Shown here: piece after piece, positions 9,934 through 21,460 of the stretch
How positions within the stretch are numbered: position 1 is the first letter of the stretch
Layout of the letters: each line of letters begins with the position of its first letter
Assembly (NCBI GenBank): GCA_002270565.1
Contig: NQMI01000183.1
Span: 1 to 64,000 of the forward strand
Reading direction: 5' to 3'
From: Stenocarpella maydis
Taxonomy: Eukaryota; Ascomycota; Sordariomycetes; Diaporthales; Diaporthaceae
Length of the DNA: 64,000 bases
Position numbers and translations under genes: made by a program
The notes under the pieces: model-generated
Databases searched by the model: none
Told to the model about the DNA's origin: nothing
The model's input: the letters and a program-made list of their open reading frames with translations, nothing else

Positions 9934-11593
9934 ATGTATTCCGCCCGAAGCTTCTTCTTGAGTGCCACCTGGTTGATTTCCTGGCTGGCCACCTCGGTCT
10001 GTGGGGGTCTATACCCCGAGGACGCTGTTGACCGTCTTGCGGCGGAGGGCCTCACCAATCTTGAGCATTATCTGAACAACCAGTCGTCCATAAGCAAGTG
10101 CACCCTCGACACAGCTGTGAAACGTCGCGAATGGTAAGTTACCTCACAAGGTCACCACAGGCATTTCGCTGCTGACTTGCTTTGTGCAGGAGCGATCTCA
10201 GTGTCCCCGAGCGTGAAGATTATATCAAAGCCGTCCTCTGTCTCCAGTCACTACCATCCAGGCATGATAAGGCTCAGGTCCCCGGGGCTAAGAGCAGGTT
10301 CGACGACTTTGTCGTAGTGCATATCATGCTGACACCCTCCGTGCACTCCACTGTGCGTTCAAATTCCCCCTTTTGCTTCACGCGAGTACAAACGGTGTGT
10401 CGTATATGCTGAGTCCTTCAGGCAAACTTCCTTGGTTGGCATCGGGTCTACATATGGTTGTATGAAAAAGCTTTGCGAGAGGAGTGTGGATATAAGGGCT
10501 ACCAACCTGTAGGTTTCCTGGACATCAAACACTAACCATTGTTTTTGCCACCGCTTATTTTATGATTTGTTAATGCGCTGTCAGTACAACAATTGGGCTC
10601 GGTATGCTTCCGACCCTGCACACTCTCCCATATTTAATGGAAACGCATCAAGCATGTCAGGAAACGGTGCTAAATATGCGTACGACGGTGTCTTTGCTGG
10701 AATTGGACGTATACCTCCAGATGAGGGAGGTGGTTGCGTGACTGATGGGCCGTTTCGAAAGTGAGTACTTTGGAACATTTCGTGTCTGGAAGCCTCTGGA
10801 TCTCGAACATGGGAGGTTGGCTGATAAGCAATATCTTAGCATGTCCGTGAATCTTGGGCCCATCGCTCCAGGCTCACCCTCGCTTCGTGTACCAGCCAAT
10901 CCTCAAAGGGACGGCCTGGGCCACAACCCGAGTGAGTTCTCTTGCCGACTTGCATTCGAAACAGAAGTTCCGGTTTTTCTTGGAGTGGAACTTGCATCTC
11001 ACTTCATCCATGTCATACCATTGCAGAGAAAACCTTCCTGTGCAGAGCAGCTAATAGATTGGCCTAGGATGTCTCCGGCGAGATATCAACAGATATAGTG
11101 CCGCACACACTACTGCAAACTACACTGAAGCACTCATAAAAACCAGCAGCGACGTGGGCACTTTTCAAGACAGAATGCAAGGGACCGGCCTGAGAGATAC
11201 TTATGGAATTCATACAGGAGGGCACTACACTATTGGGGGAGACCCTGGAGGCGTAGGTTTTACCAAAGATTGACGTCCCCCGCCTGAGATATCCGAGCCG
11301 CCGAAAAGCTGACGGGGTGCTGACAGGACTTCTTTGTGTCTCCTGGGGACCCAGCGTTCTACCTGCATCACGGGATGATCGATCGGGTCTGGTGGATATG
11401 GCAAACCCAGAAGCTTCCATCGAGACTGCACGAAATCTCAGGTGGTACCACAATGGGCGGCTTCCCGGGTGGCGCGCCTAGCAAGAATGGTACTTTGGAG
11501 GATGACATGGAGTATGGTGTGCTGGGTGACAAGCTCAAGCTGAAGGATGGGCTCGATACTATGGCAGGACCTTTTTGTTATGTCTATGCCTAG
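9934..11593 (+). CDS. secreted short tyrosinase (type-3 copper polyphenol oxidase)
   Basis: Seven exons (9934-10133, 10190-10352, 10422-10508, 10585-10760, 10840-10931, 11068-11252, 11327-11593) join in frame to about 389 residues. Every intron is GT-AG; the fifth (136 nt) is the longest. A signal peptide is evident (FFLSATWLISWLATSVCG). The CuA site has its three histidines in VVVHIMLT, PSVHSTAN and LGWHRVY. The CuB site has HTGGH plus FYLHHGMIDRVWW. NPRCLRRD is the conserved arginine/cysteine segment between them. The usual PYWDW box reads PYNNW. There is no long C-terminal cap domain, so it matches the short secreted fungal group that includes aurone synthase-like and secondary-metabolite tyrosinases. 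These oxidise phenols to quinones. Its neighbours are a P450 and a ferric reductase. Confidence 0.92.
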
Positions 11594-12901
11594 GCATTCG
11601 CACAATTAAGATACCTAACTACCTACTTATCGGCATCTTTTTGGTTCGAGAAGGATGTGGAGGCCCAGGGGTTTCAAGACTTTCTTTTTTTATATCTCAT
11701 TCGCAAGCACTGCAAAGTATTCAAATTGAGGGAAGAATTCATCCAGAAAGAATCACTTGAGAAGACTTAGGTAAATACTGTCCATCTGAACTGCTTCGGG
11801 TATAACATCAGATACAACAGAAGACCTCAACATAACAGACAAAGTGAAGGCTACATCTTCACATCCTTGGTTGAATAACTACATGCACCTTCAATTTCAA
11901 GTCTATCATTACATCAGCCACATCAGCTAGATAGAGTGATGATGTAGTCTAGTACAGGCTAACCCGTGGAAGACACATCACACCAACCTAGGTATGCATG
12001 CACTTGGTGCCAGACGTCTGCAGTTTCCCGTGTCACTTCTTTCTAGCCATGGCATAGACTGAAACACCAGTACCTGGGACCCCATTCACACGCCTCCGTG
12101 GCACTTTCACACCTCTCTTCAGTCACTGGCCTGTTCTTTCAGATGACACAATGCTGCGCTGTTTGCCTTCTGGTGTCATTAGGGTTAATTGACGCTCCAG
12201 GTTTGTCCCCTCCCACAAAGACTCGCTATTGAAATCCAAAATCGTTAGATAAGCGACTGATGATATTGGATACCTAGGTAATCAATCAGTACACATCGAA
12301 ACACGTATACAGACCTCTTTAGCTTCATAGTAGCACCGTCTTTATCAATTTAACACAGTTTCCGCCAGTTCTACTCGCACTACATATGGATACGGTGGCT
12401 GAGGACTCCAGTTCATTTTCCTATTAGGCAAACGGGTTTCTCCTCACAGCATGTGTTTCTGCGTCAGTGCCAATATAGTACGGCCAATTACCAGCCTGCA
12501 CGTTCCAAGGAGCGTCTCCGAGACCGACCAGACGCTAGCCGGTGCTCTGCTGCATTGTGCCAACCAAATTAGTCGTGGGTTGGGCGTGGCTGTGACGGCC
12601 GCCGTGCAAGCCTCCGGAAGTCCTTGTGCCAGAAGTCCAGCACGTCCTGTAGATTGGCAATCTCGCTGGTCCTCAAACCTTGACTGCCCAGGTGACCATG
12701 TCAGCCTAGTGCAATAGCCACCCGCCTTTTACTTGTCCAATGCCAACCGGCTATTGCAATTTCCCCCGATTCTTTATCAGCACAGCAGCCGGAAAGTCCC
12801 CAGGGTAGGGTCAGCCGGTCATGGACGAAGTGAAAGCCATTCGTTCAGATACATTACGCTAATATAATCAAGCTAATTATAATTTTTTATCAGCTTGATT
12901 A
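11594..12901. other. convergent intergenic region
   Basis: Tyrosinase (plus) and ferric reductase (minus) end toward each other here. The 1.3 kb contains terminator-type AT-rich sequence but no recognisable coding region. The 88-codon ORF at 12451-12717 has no family features. Confidence 0.5.
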
Positions 12902-14741
12902 TCATGCCTCCCATTTCGCAGAATACCACTCCAGATCCGCCACGAGCCATGACTGAGAACCCTGCCGCCCCCCAGCATCTCTGAGTTTCTTCCGTGTTGC
13001 TAAGCAGGCCGCTTCTGTTGAGCTCAAGAGACTTTCTGGCCCGGAAACATACACCCAGGCTTTGTGCAGCATGTCCGGGACATTGGTACTCATCGAGACG
13101 GCCAACAGCATATGTTGCATGCACTCTTCTGCATCTATGCGACCGGATTCGGAGCTGACATGAACTCGAATGGCCATGTTTGCGACTGGGGCGACCATAG
13201 CCTCTAGCTCCTTCCATTCAACAATATCGGTCATGGCCTTGTGGCGCACAGTCCAAACCAGTCGGAACTCTGCTTGTGTGTCCTGAGAGCGGTGTTTAAA
13301 CCACCACATAGCGAGGCTGTATGCTCCGGTTAGTCCAGTACCGCCGACAATGCATAAAACTTTTGAGGCAACTGCGAAGCCAACATCGCTCGCGCAATAA
13401 GGGCCCTCTACCCTCATTTCCACTTCCCGACGGCTCCCAACACCTGGCACAAATTCACCGAGTTTCCAAGTCCACTCCCTATCTAGCTTCTTTGGAATCT
13501 TGCCCTGCGCCCTTTGCAGTAAGAATACAGGTCCCTCCGCGCTTGAACCAACCTTGGCAGCCGTAAATGCATGGTTCCGTATCTTGCTGATTTCCGGGTT
13601 GTAAGACTGCACCGGGTGTGCGGATGCGGCTTCCTTCTCCGCCACGCCTGATTCCGCAGTGATTTTTGCTGATGCTGGAAGAGAAATTCTGTACCATCCT
13701 TCCCCGGCATTTTCGAGGGTCCCAACGAGCTTCTTGCCCAAGCCGCCGCTTGTACCTCGAAACAGTCTCCAACCCCAGTCCACAACCCACAGTATAAGCC
13801 CGGGGAGGAGGAAGTAGAAGTCGGTACTAGCATGTATGCTCAAGGCAAGGAAGGCCCAGAAGCTGCAGAACAAATGAACGTAGTAGAAGGTGTTATATCT
13901 CTTGCGTCGCAGGGCTGGAAGTGAGGTGATAATAATCGCAGTCATAAGCAGGAACCCCAACATTCCTGTCGGCAGTGTGGCGTAGTACCACCCACTACCC
14001 TGTTCTGCTTCCTCCATTGTTTGCGTGGGGTTGTCGATGTTGAAAGCCCTCTTCTGTTCTGGGAGCGCGGGGCGATACGCACCAACAAAAAACTTTGGAC
14101 GTCTATTAGTTGCGAGGATCAATCTGGATGAGTGTGGCTGTATCGCTTACATAATATGCTGCTCCATGTGCAAGAGATGCAATAAAAAGAAGATAGGCGA
14201 CCAGTTTGTGTGCGCACAGAAGCGTGCTCTGGTGCAGCCGGAACGCTTGTCCAAGCAGACTGTTGCGCGACACGGGAATGACTACCAGCCCCAGTAGCAT
14301 ATCTGCATGGTGTCCAATAATTCCTGTTAATGCCAGCCGAACATTTGCAGTCGCCCAGTCCAGCGGCACCGTCTTCATCGCCCAGTATTTCAGGAGCGGT
14401 TGAACCCAAAACCCCGTGGTTGCAAGAATCAAACCAACGAGCCATACCGAGACGGCGGCGCCGCCGAGGCTGACACGCTTCCGCAGGATGACAACTTCTT
14501 GCCGGACGAGATAGAACTGGCTCGTCTTTCTGGCTCTGTAGGAGGTGGCGCGCAAGAAGAGGAGGCAGCCAGTGCTAGCCAAGATTGAATAGAACGTTAT
14601 CACATAGAGTCGTGTCTCATGTAGCAAGTAAGACTCGGAGCACAGGGAGGCGTAGCACGGAGCATAGGTAAGTCCGAGAGTGAGCCCGAAACACACGATT
14701 ATAATAAGCAGGAGGGCAACGATGTGATACGGGCTCTTCAT
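12902..14741 (-). CDS. ferric/cupric-chelate reductase, FRE/NOX family
   Basis: Two exons (14741-14151 and 14092-12902) give about 593 residues. The 58-nt intron uses donor GTAAGC, branch site CTAAT and acceptor AAAG. The nearer AATAG acceptor would break the frame, so the downstream one was chosen. The N-terminal half has about seven hydrophobic segments. Heme-ligand histidines are plausible in GHHADMLLG, RLHQSTLLCAHK, YVHLF and SIHAS. The FAD-binding HPFT-type motif reads NHAFTAAK, with Ala for Pro. An NADPH-binding glycine motif (GGTGLTG) follows, and YVSGPESLL near the C-terminus matches the conserved CGP region. The enzyme should move electrons from cytosolic NADPH across the plasma membrane to reduce extracellular Fe(III) or Cu(II). 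Copper supply to the neighbouring tyrosinase is a conceivable link but is only inference. Confidence 0.9.
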
Positions 14742-15181
14742 GGCAAATGTAACCAGCTGCGAATGTAAGTGGGTCTGGGAAAGGAGCAGTGCAAGAAAGC
14801 TCTTCTGCCTGTATTTGAGAGATTTTCCATGACGCAGAAGTAACTCAGAATGCCAAGCAAATTTATTCCGTCAAAGTATTTGCTGTTTTATTTGTTTCCG
14901 TTGCGATCCTTCGTTACGTCAATGACTCTCCGCTCTCCCGTGGCTTCGGGTGCAAGTGCCCAGCCTCTAACCAGGGTGCAGCTGTAACATCATGGCCCCG
15001 GATTCCGGCCCCCCCCTGATTCCCGGCCACCCTGCACACAGTGTATTCACACCAAAACACACACGCTTTTTAATAGCTCATATTAAATCCAAATTAAATC
15101 CAACAACCCTAACCCTAGGCTCAAAGTATAATATTTTAGACTAATCTCTCTAAAATAATTATTAAATAGTATAAATATATT
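14742..15181. other. promoter of ferric reductase and border of the repeat region
   Basis: GC content falls sharply from about 15.06 kb. The left part should hold the reductase promoter. A short CCCTAACCCTA at 15107-15117 resembles two telomere units but is isolated. Confidence 0.5.
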
Positions 15182-15773
15182 TGTTAAACGGAACCGCTCA
15201 GCAGGGCGTTGGTACTCCGTGCAAGGAGTTACCCTAGACTTCGTTGTAAGGAGTTACCCTAGACTTCCTAGCAAGGAGTTACCCTAGACTTGCGAGTCAG
15301 GCGATTTTCGCTAAGTACGCCCAGTGCGTGCGTGACGCAAGATGAGTTTGGTGGCCGTGAGTCGATTATTTTGGCCTGCATTTGCACCTTAATTCAGACC
15401 TCTGCATTACCCTTATTTCTTACCCAAAAAGTATATGACTTAGTGCATTGGATAGCTTGATTTCTAAAGTTTGTATGTACTTAATTTGGGCATTGCTAGG
15501 GCTATGGTTGGCTGGCTGCTTGGAACCAAAGATGGTGTGTTGGAAGGGCGAATTTTCCGGCATTTGCAAATTTGCACCAGAGCCGACCGCAGCGTGCCCA
15601 GGGGTGAGACGACGTCGGAGGGTATATAAGGAGGGCTTACAGAAGCCCAACTTAATTCAATACAAAGTTGTCCAGACCACTGTCAATTGTCCGAATTCGC
15701 CTCAGGGCACCACACTGCGACCCTGCCGAAACACACGCTGAACTGAATGCTATTTTATAGCACAAATTCATCA
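15182..15773 (+). repeat. Ty1/copia-type LTR, copy 1
   Basis: A 592-bp unit begins TGTTAAACGG and ends CAAATTCATCA, the TG...CA ends of an LTR. It contains three close copies of AAGGAGTTACCCTAGACTT near its 5' end and a TATATAAGGAGG promoter-like element at about 15622. It is almost identical to 16876-17468 and related, in inverted orientation, to 62679-63272 and 61599-61970. It shows little RIP damage although it is flanked on both sides by AT-rich decayed DNA. No internal region follows directly, so it is a solo LTR or a mis-joined terminus. Confidence 0.85.
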
Positions 15774-16640
15774 GAATATTATTTATCCTTATGTCTTTTT
15801 AATAATAAGAGTCTTAAATACCCTTTAATATTTTATAAATCATTAAATAATTAAGTTTTACTAAAGGTGAGATCTTTATATATTAGGGTAGATTCCTTAT
15901 ATTAGTTATGATAGTTATTAATTAAGTAATAAAGAATAAATAAGTAATAATAAATAAGCTTATTCTTCAAAAGATTAGATTTATATTCTCAAGAAGGCTA
16001 ATATAATACTAATGCTAGAAGGTTAAACACCTTAAGTATAGCTGAAAAAGTATTTAGCATTAAGGAATCCTAAGTAAAACTTAAAAAATAAGAAAGGGGG
16101 AAGTAGTTAGCTAGTAAATTGAGTAATAATACTAAGAGAATACTTTATAGTAAATTAAGTAAAACGTTATATAGTAACTATAATAAGGCCAGATATAATA
16201 TAAGAATATATAAGAAAGAAAAAAAGAATTTGATAAATTAAATTCTGATTATATTGTATTAAAGTTAACCTAATTAGTATTCATTAATATAAATATATAT
16301 ATTAATAGTTTGAAATAAATTAAGGATTTAAGAACAAAGTTAATATTAATTAATATAAAGCATATTTTCCTTTTTAAACATCAGCCTGTTTAGATTAGTA
16401 ATATAGCTGTATTAATATCTTTAAATTAGTAAAATTCATTTATTTATTACTATAGTCTATCTAGTAGTAAACTATATTATATATTATTATTATAAAATAA
16501 TATTATGTTAAATATTTAAGTAAATTAATTAATATATAAATAAATTTAATATCAAAAAGAAATTAATTTAGTAAAATATTAATATTTATAAATTCTTTAT
16601 ATTTATTTGAAACTTTTTAAATTAATAAAAGTTTTTGTAN
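15774..16640. repeat. AT-rich RIP-degraded sequence ending in an assembly gap (N at 16640)
   Basis: The stretch is extremely AT-rich with TpA steps and no open frame. It ends at a single N at 16640, after which the sequence switches at once to GC-normal copia coding sequence. The N probably marks a contig join of unknown true size. Confidence 0.7.
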
Positions 16641-16875
16641 GACCCCCTACAGAGCTCACTCCTAGAGCCTATAGGCTATTCTGATAGCGACTATGCTGGG
16701 GATAAGGCCTCCTCTAAATCAACATATGGGTATGTATTTACCCTAGGAGGAGGGCCCATTTCCTGGAAATCAAAGCGAGGAAGCACTATAGCGTTATCAA
16801 CGCTAGAGGCTGAATTTATAGGGCTTATAGAGGCTACTCGGGAAATCCAGTGGCTTCAAGGGCTCTATATAGAAC
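16641..16875 (+). mobile_element. Ty1/copia RNase H fragment
   Basis: The reading frame encodes the C-terminal RNase H part of a copia polyprotein, with the recognisable segments GYSDSDYAGDKASSKSTYGY, PISWKSKR and STLEAEFIGL. It is undamaged by RIP. It runs straight into the LTR that follows, without the polypurine tract and the several hundred bases of spacer seen between the equivalent parts at 63.27-63.64 kb. This copy is therefore internally deleted or fused at the TAAA shared by both sequences. Integrase and reverse transcriptase are absent because the left side is cut by the gap. Confidence 0.85.
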
Positions 16876-17468
16876 TAAACGGAACCGCTCAGCAGGGCGT
16901 TGGTACTCCGTGCAAGGAGTTACCCTAGACTTCGTTGTAAGGAGTTACCCTAGACTTCCTAGCAAGGAGTTACCCTAGACTTGCGAGTCAGGCGATTTTC
17001 GCTAAGTACGCCCAGTGCGTGCGTGACGCAAGATGAGTTTGGTGGCCGTGAGTCGATTATTTTGGCCTGCATTTGCACCTTAATTCAGACCTCTGCATTA
17101 CCCTTATTTCTTACCCAAAAAGTATATGACTTAGTGCATTGGATAGCCTGATTTCTGAAGTTTGTATGTACTTAATTTGGGCATTGCTAGGGCTATGGTT
17201 GGCTGGCTGCTTGGAACCAAAGATGGTGTGTTGGAAGGGCGAATTTTCCGGCATTTGCAAATTTGCACCAGAGCCGACCGCAGCGTGCCCAGGGGTGAGA
17301 CGACGTCGGAGGGTATATAAGGAGGGCTTACAGAAGCCCAACTTAATTCAATACAAAGTTGTCCAGACCATTGTCAATCGTCCCAATTCGCCTCAGAGCA
17401 CCATACTGCGACCCTGCCGAAACACACACACGCTGAACTGAATGCTATTCTATAGCACAAATTCATCA
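16876..17468 (+). repeat. Ty1/copia-type LTR, copy 2
   Basis: Nearly identical along its whole length to the LTR at 15182-15773, including the triple AAGGAGTTACCCTAGACTT array and the TATATAAGG element. The first few bases of the TG terminus are replaced by the end of the RNase H frame. It ends ATTCATCA at 17468. Confidence 0.85.
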
Positions 17469-18429
17469 GAGTATTGGCAACCTGAAAAACTGGATCTACC
17501 CCAGCCTTGCCTAACCCTTCTAATTACCTCACGACTATAACTGGAGATCTATAGGCTTATACTTAAACTTCCTAGGCACACATCTAGTAATCTCGCCCAT
17601 AGCATCCGCACAAGTTTCCTTATATCCTATCTCAGTAGCTGCCTCAGTATACTTGCCTAGTGAGAGCTCTAAAGGAGGCATATTTAGAGGCTCATTAATC
17701 AAATCAGGATATGCATTAGTAATATAATTATAACTACTCTCGGAAATCTTTAGCATCTTAAAATCGCAAAAGTAACCCTTAATATAATAAATATAATTAG
17801 TACAAGCATTATCCTAAAATCCTTAGAGCAATTAGCACTTAAAGAAAGGGATTATAATGGGGATGATGCCTTAGAGAGTTATTTGGTTGCAATTAGCCCC
17901 TATCTGCCGCATATAATAATTACATGGGTTCGCATTATAACAACCAAAGAAGGCGATAAGGAGAGCCGGGCCCTAATGAAGGTCATTCCCCTAGCATAGT
18001 TAAGACATATACTTCTCATAAGGGCCACCATTTATATGCTTAATAAAAACATTATTCAGACCTCCTTTAATCAGAGTGCTAAGGCGAGACTACAGGTACT
18101 CACGAGCCTCTAGGGCTTTCAAGAAGGGAAAGAACAGTTTGAGCAGCTCAGATTTGCGTATTAAGGAGAGGGTCCACAGGACATAAAGACCCTTGCCTCT
18201 GCCCTTAAGGTTATATATCTTGATATTTATTACAAAGGCCTTATAAAGTAGTAATTTATAAACCTAGTTTTATAAAAGGATTGCATTTAGCTAAAAACAA
18301 GTATAGATACCCTCTTTATAGATAGGAGGAGGATTATATATTTTAAAGACCCCAATAACAAGAGGCAATTACTCCTTACCCTTTCCCTTCTCTTCTTAGC
18401 TTAATTAAGGAGGAGAAGACATAGTAATA
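17469..18429. repeat. AT-rich decayed DNA with a short unassigned ORF
   Basis: The region after LTR 2 is AT-rich and lacks a known gene. A 73-codon minus-strand ORF (17756-17535) contains LSLGKYTEAATEIGYKET. It has normal codon quality for this neighbourhood but no recognised family, and could be a leftover host or transposon fragment. From 17.85 kb the plus strand carries broken coding-like stretches with frequent TAA/TAG where CAA/CAG is expected, the usual RIP signature. Confidence 0.5.
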
Positions 18430-19090
18430 GTAAAGCTCATCTAATTAGAGAGGCTTAATGATTTAATAACGAGATTAATAATTAATAGTTAACAATACTA
18501 TTGGGGGGAAGTTAAAGAAAAGGATCAGTAGGGGGAAAGCAACTTTAAATACGAAAAATCAGAAAGGGGAGCTCTTATTAGAAGCATTTAAAGCAGCAAA
18601 GGTTGCTGCCTAACAGAAAAGGGAAGGAAGTTAAGTAATTCACTAGCTCAAGTAATTCACCCATCTTAAAGCTCCCCTTCTAATAAAAGCCCACCTTTCT
18701 ACCACAACCTCCAACCCAACTACTTCTTCTATAACCACTACACCTTAGCTAATCTCTAATTAGTGCAGCACAACTTGCATCATCAAGACTCAAAAGCTAC
18801 TACAACCATCAACCTCTACCCTTAAAACTCATCACCTCCCCTCTATTACCTAATTTCTCCTTACCTTAGCACCCTTTTCCCTAATCCAACTAATCAGAAA
18901 GATATCTTCCTTAAGCCAGCAAACAATAAAAAAAGGTAAGAGAAAGAAGAAGGGATCCCCATTAATCTAGTTCACAGCCATCAATAGTCCAAAAGGCCAA
19001 GTTAGCCCCATGAACAATCCTAACGCCCCCATGCCTACTATTGAGTACCCAGACCCTTTTAATCAGGTTAGCCTCAAAGCACAACTTTCA
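18430..19090 (+). repeat. dispersed repeat, inverted copy at 62020-62670
   Basis: This ~0.66 kb stretch is the reverse complement of 62.02-62.67 kb with many transitions. Matching landmarks include the GGTTGCTGCC region at 18.6 kb and the GGTAAGAGAAAGAAGAAGGG region at 18.94 kb. Both copies are RIP-degraded. It probably belongs to the 5' or gag-like part of a retroelement, but no domain can be read. Confidence 0.65.
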
Positions 19091-19299
19091 GCATTGCCCT
19101 TTATTATAAATTTTAATAATATCAACCCTATATAGCAGCTAAGATTTCCCAACCCATATAACATCCATAATTAAGGAAACTAGAATCATAGAGCTAGTAC
19201 AGACCTAATAAAAGACCCATTTAAAACCAGAATCCTTAATAACGGGTTAGCACTCTCCTAAGCTTTTAATATATCAGACCTTTCAGTACAACCGCCATT

Positions 19300-21460
19300 C
19301 TTTTAGAACCAAAAATAAGGGCACAGTGATTATATGCAGCAGGTGGTAAACACATATTTCAAGGGCATTAATCCCTATCCTTAGTTCAGAGACCCCCCTA
19401 GGCAGAAGAACCTATTTAGCACTTACTATAGCAACTTCCTTATAACCCTTTATAATGCAGAAGGTCTCCTAGCTCAAGAGGTATGCCTGCACACTAATTA
19501 TATTCTAGGGCTTATCAATTAGCAGCTAATTAATTTTAGCAACCTGGTCTTTATAGTGCCCATAACCTATAATATTAATAGAGAACCCCCCAGATTATAA
19601 AGATACCACTTACTAAAGGACAGCCAGAGGTTCATTATCCAAATCATGCATACCCCAGGCCATTAGGTATTAAGCATCTTTAATAGGGATACCAAACAAC
19701 TCAGTATAATTAATACTCATCCTGATTAGAGAACTCATGATAGGATGTACCCCCATATAAGGGACTGCATTGCATACTTCCTTACCCTTAGGCTACCTAA
19801 AGGATTTTCAAAACAAGCATACACAGCAGTCCAAATAAAGGTCACGCCGTAGCTGGGATTAACTGCCTATAAACTCCTTATAGCCACCTATATTGCCTTT
19901 TTCTTCCAAGAAAATCATAAAAAGAATAGCTGGAAGTTTAGAGACTGGATTAAAACTAGGCTACTTAAATCCACCCCTCCTAGCTTACCTACTAAGAAAG
20001 CCTTAGCTCTTATCTAAAGTTTTACTATCCAATTAGAAATCAATAGATCCAAGCATCCAATTAGGGGCATCCAGAATACTCTAATCATTAGCTACAATAA
20101 GTATAAGAGGCTTATAGCAGGAAAGAATATCATATACTCTCAAGCTAATATCTTAGAGATGAATAAGAGGGAAACCAAGTATTATACTACACCCAATATA
20201 GGATTAGAACCAAGATAAAATCTACTAGACTTCCTTATAGCAAGATTTAATAAAGCTAATCTTTTAAGGCCTACTAATATCCAGACTTCCAAATCAAGCA
20301 AAACTCCTATTACCCCTAACAGCTCAAAGAACCAGCCACCTATCCTAACATCTAAGACACCTAGTACAGCCGTGAAGAATCTAATCACAATATCTAAGCT
20401 TAGACTTTACAAGGACCCATCCAAGATACCTAAGCCTCTGCCTCAGGCAGATAGGGCATGGATATACGGAGAAGATGGTCTTAGAACACTAAGTAAAGCA
20501 AGAACTACTCTACAAACACCTAATTGAAGCAAAGCCAGAATACTATAGGGTAACCCTATTAAACTTCTCTCACAGCAAATATTAGAGGCAAGCATTAGGA
20601 ATATATCCCTAGAAGGAAATATAAATATAGGTAGGATAACCCTTAAGCAATCAGGTATCTTAAGGTCTTCATTATTATCTCTATCCTCTATTCCAGCTAC
20701 ACTATTACCACATTACCCATCACCCGCCGCAATAAAAATCATAACAATTTAAGAGCACAACCGGTATATAAGCAAGTAGGTAGGGACTAAGGAAGCAAAT
20801 TACTAGGTTCCCATACCAGTAATTAATAACAGCCATTAATCCTAGGCTTATAAAAAGGCGGCTAAGCAAGAGGAGAAGGATTGCAGACCGAGCATACTAT
20901 AGCAGAACGAGAGTAGGGATAAGCAGGCTAGGAATTAAGAGCTATAAAGAGTCCAATAAAGCTAAATTTAGGTGGCTTATCTAATTAGAGGAGGAAAGTA
21001 ATTTTGGTTGTTTTAGGCGAACCATTGCTTGTTCTTTACAATAGTCTGGAGAGGGGTATATTCCGGGGTCTAGGAGAACCAGCATATTTCGGAATCTAGA
21101 GGAAAACCAGCCTTAGCATTCCCCCCCCCCCCTCCAAGACTATAAGAAGGGGCCTTCCTGCATTGCTTTTAAGAAATTTCTAGTCCTAGAGAATTAATCT
21201 TTTTATACCCTATGAATTTATATCTGTCTGATATATATATGTGTATACTATGAAATCATTTCTTATGCCCTCTTTTTCTGCCTCTCCTTTTTAGCACCCT
21301 CTATTCCCCTTATAACTCTCCTATCGCGTTAGGGGCTCCTCTTCTTGCCTTCCACGCTCCTCTCAGGGTGGTTGCTTGATCAGGGCTCTGGCAGAACGTG
21401 TGCCTTTTTGTGTGTGTGGAGGTTTTGTCCTCTCGCTCTCCCCTCTGGGCCCGTTTTCAA
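19300..21460 (+). repeat. RIPed direct repeat, copy A (less damaged)
   Basis: About 2.1 kb that recurs in the same orientation at 22.6-24.72 kb, offset about 3.27 kb. Frames contain long near-open runs interrupted by TAA/TAG, for example around 19.85-20.02 kb with YIAFFFQENHKKNSWKFRDW. This suggests a former retroelement ORF of unrecognised class. The end is marked by a GC-richer segment (21.29-21.45 kb) finishing CCCGTTTTCAATA. A C-run lies at 21121-21132. Confidence 0.6.

Noticed and set aside
15107..15118. Telomere-like CCCTAACCCTA string beside the repeat region
   Set aside because: Only about two units, flanked by AT-rich decayed DNA and an LTR. Too short to indicate a telomere or interstitial telomeric array.
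15182..17468. The two plus-strand LTRs as one small element with a 1.1 kb interior
   Set aside because: The interior changes from RIPed to undamaged sequence at a single N, so continuity is not established. They are annotated as separate copies.
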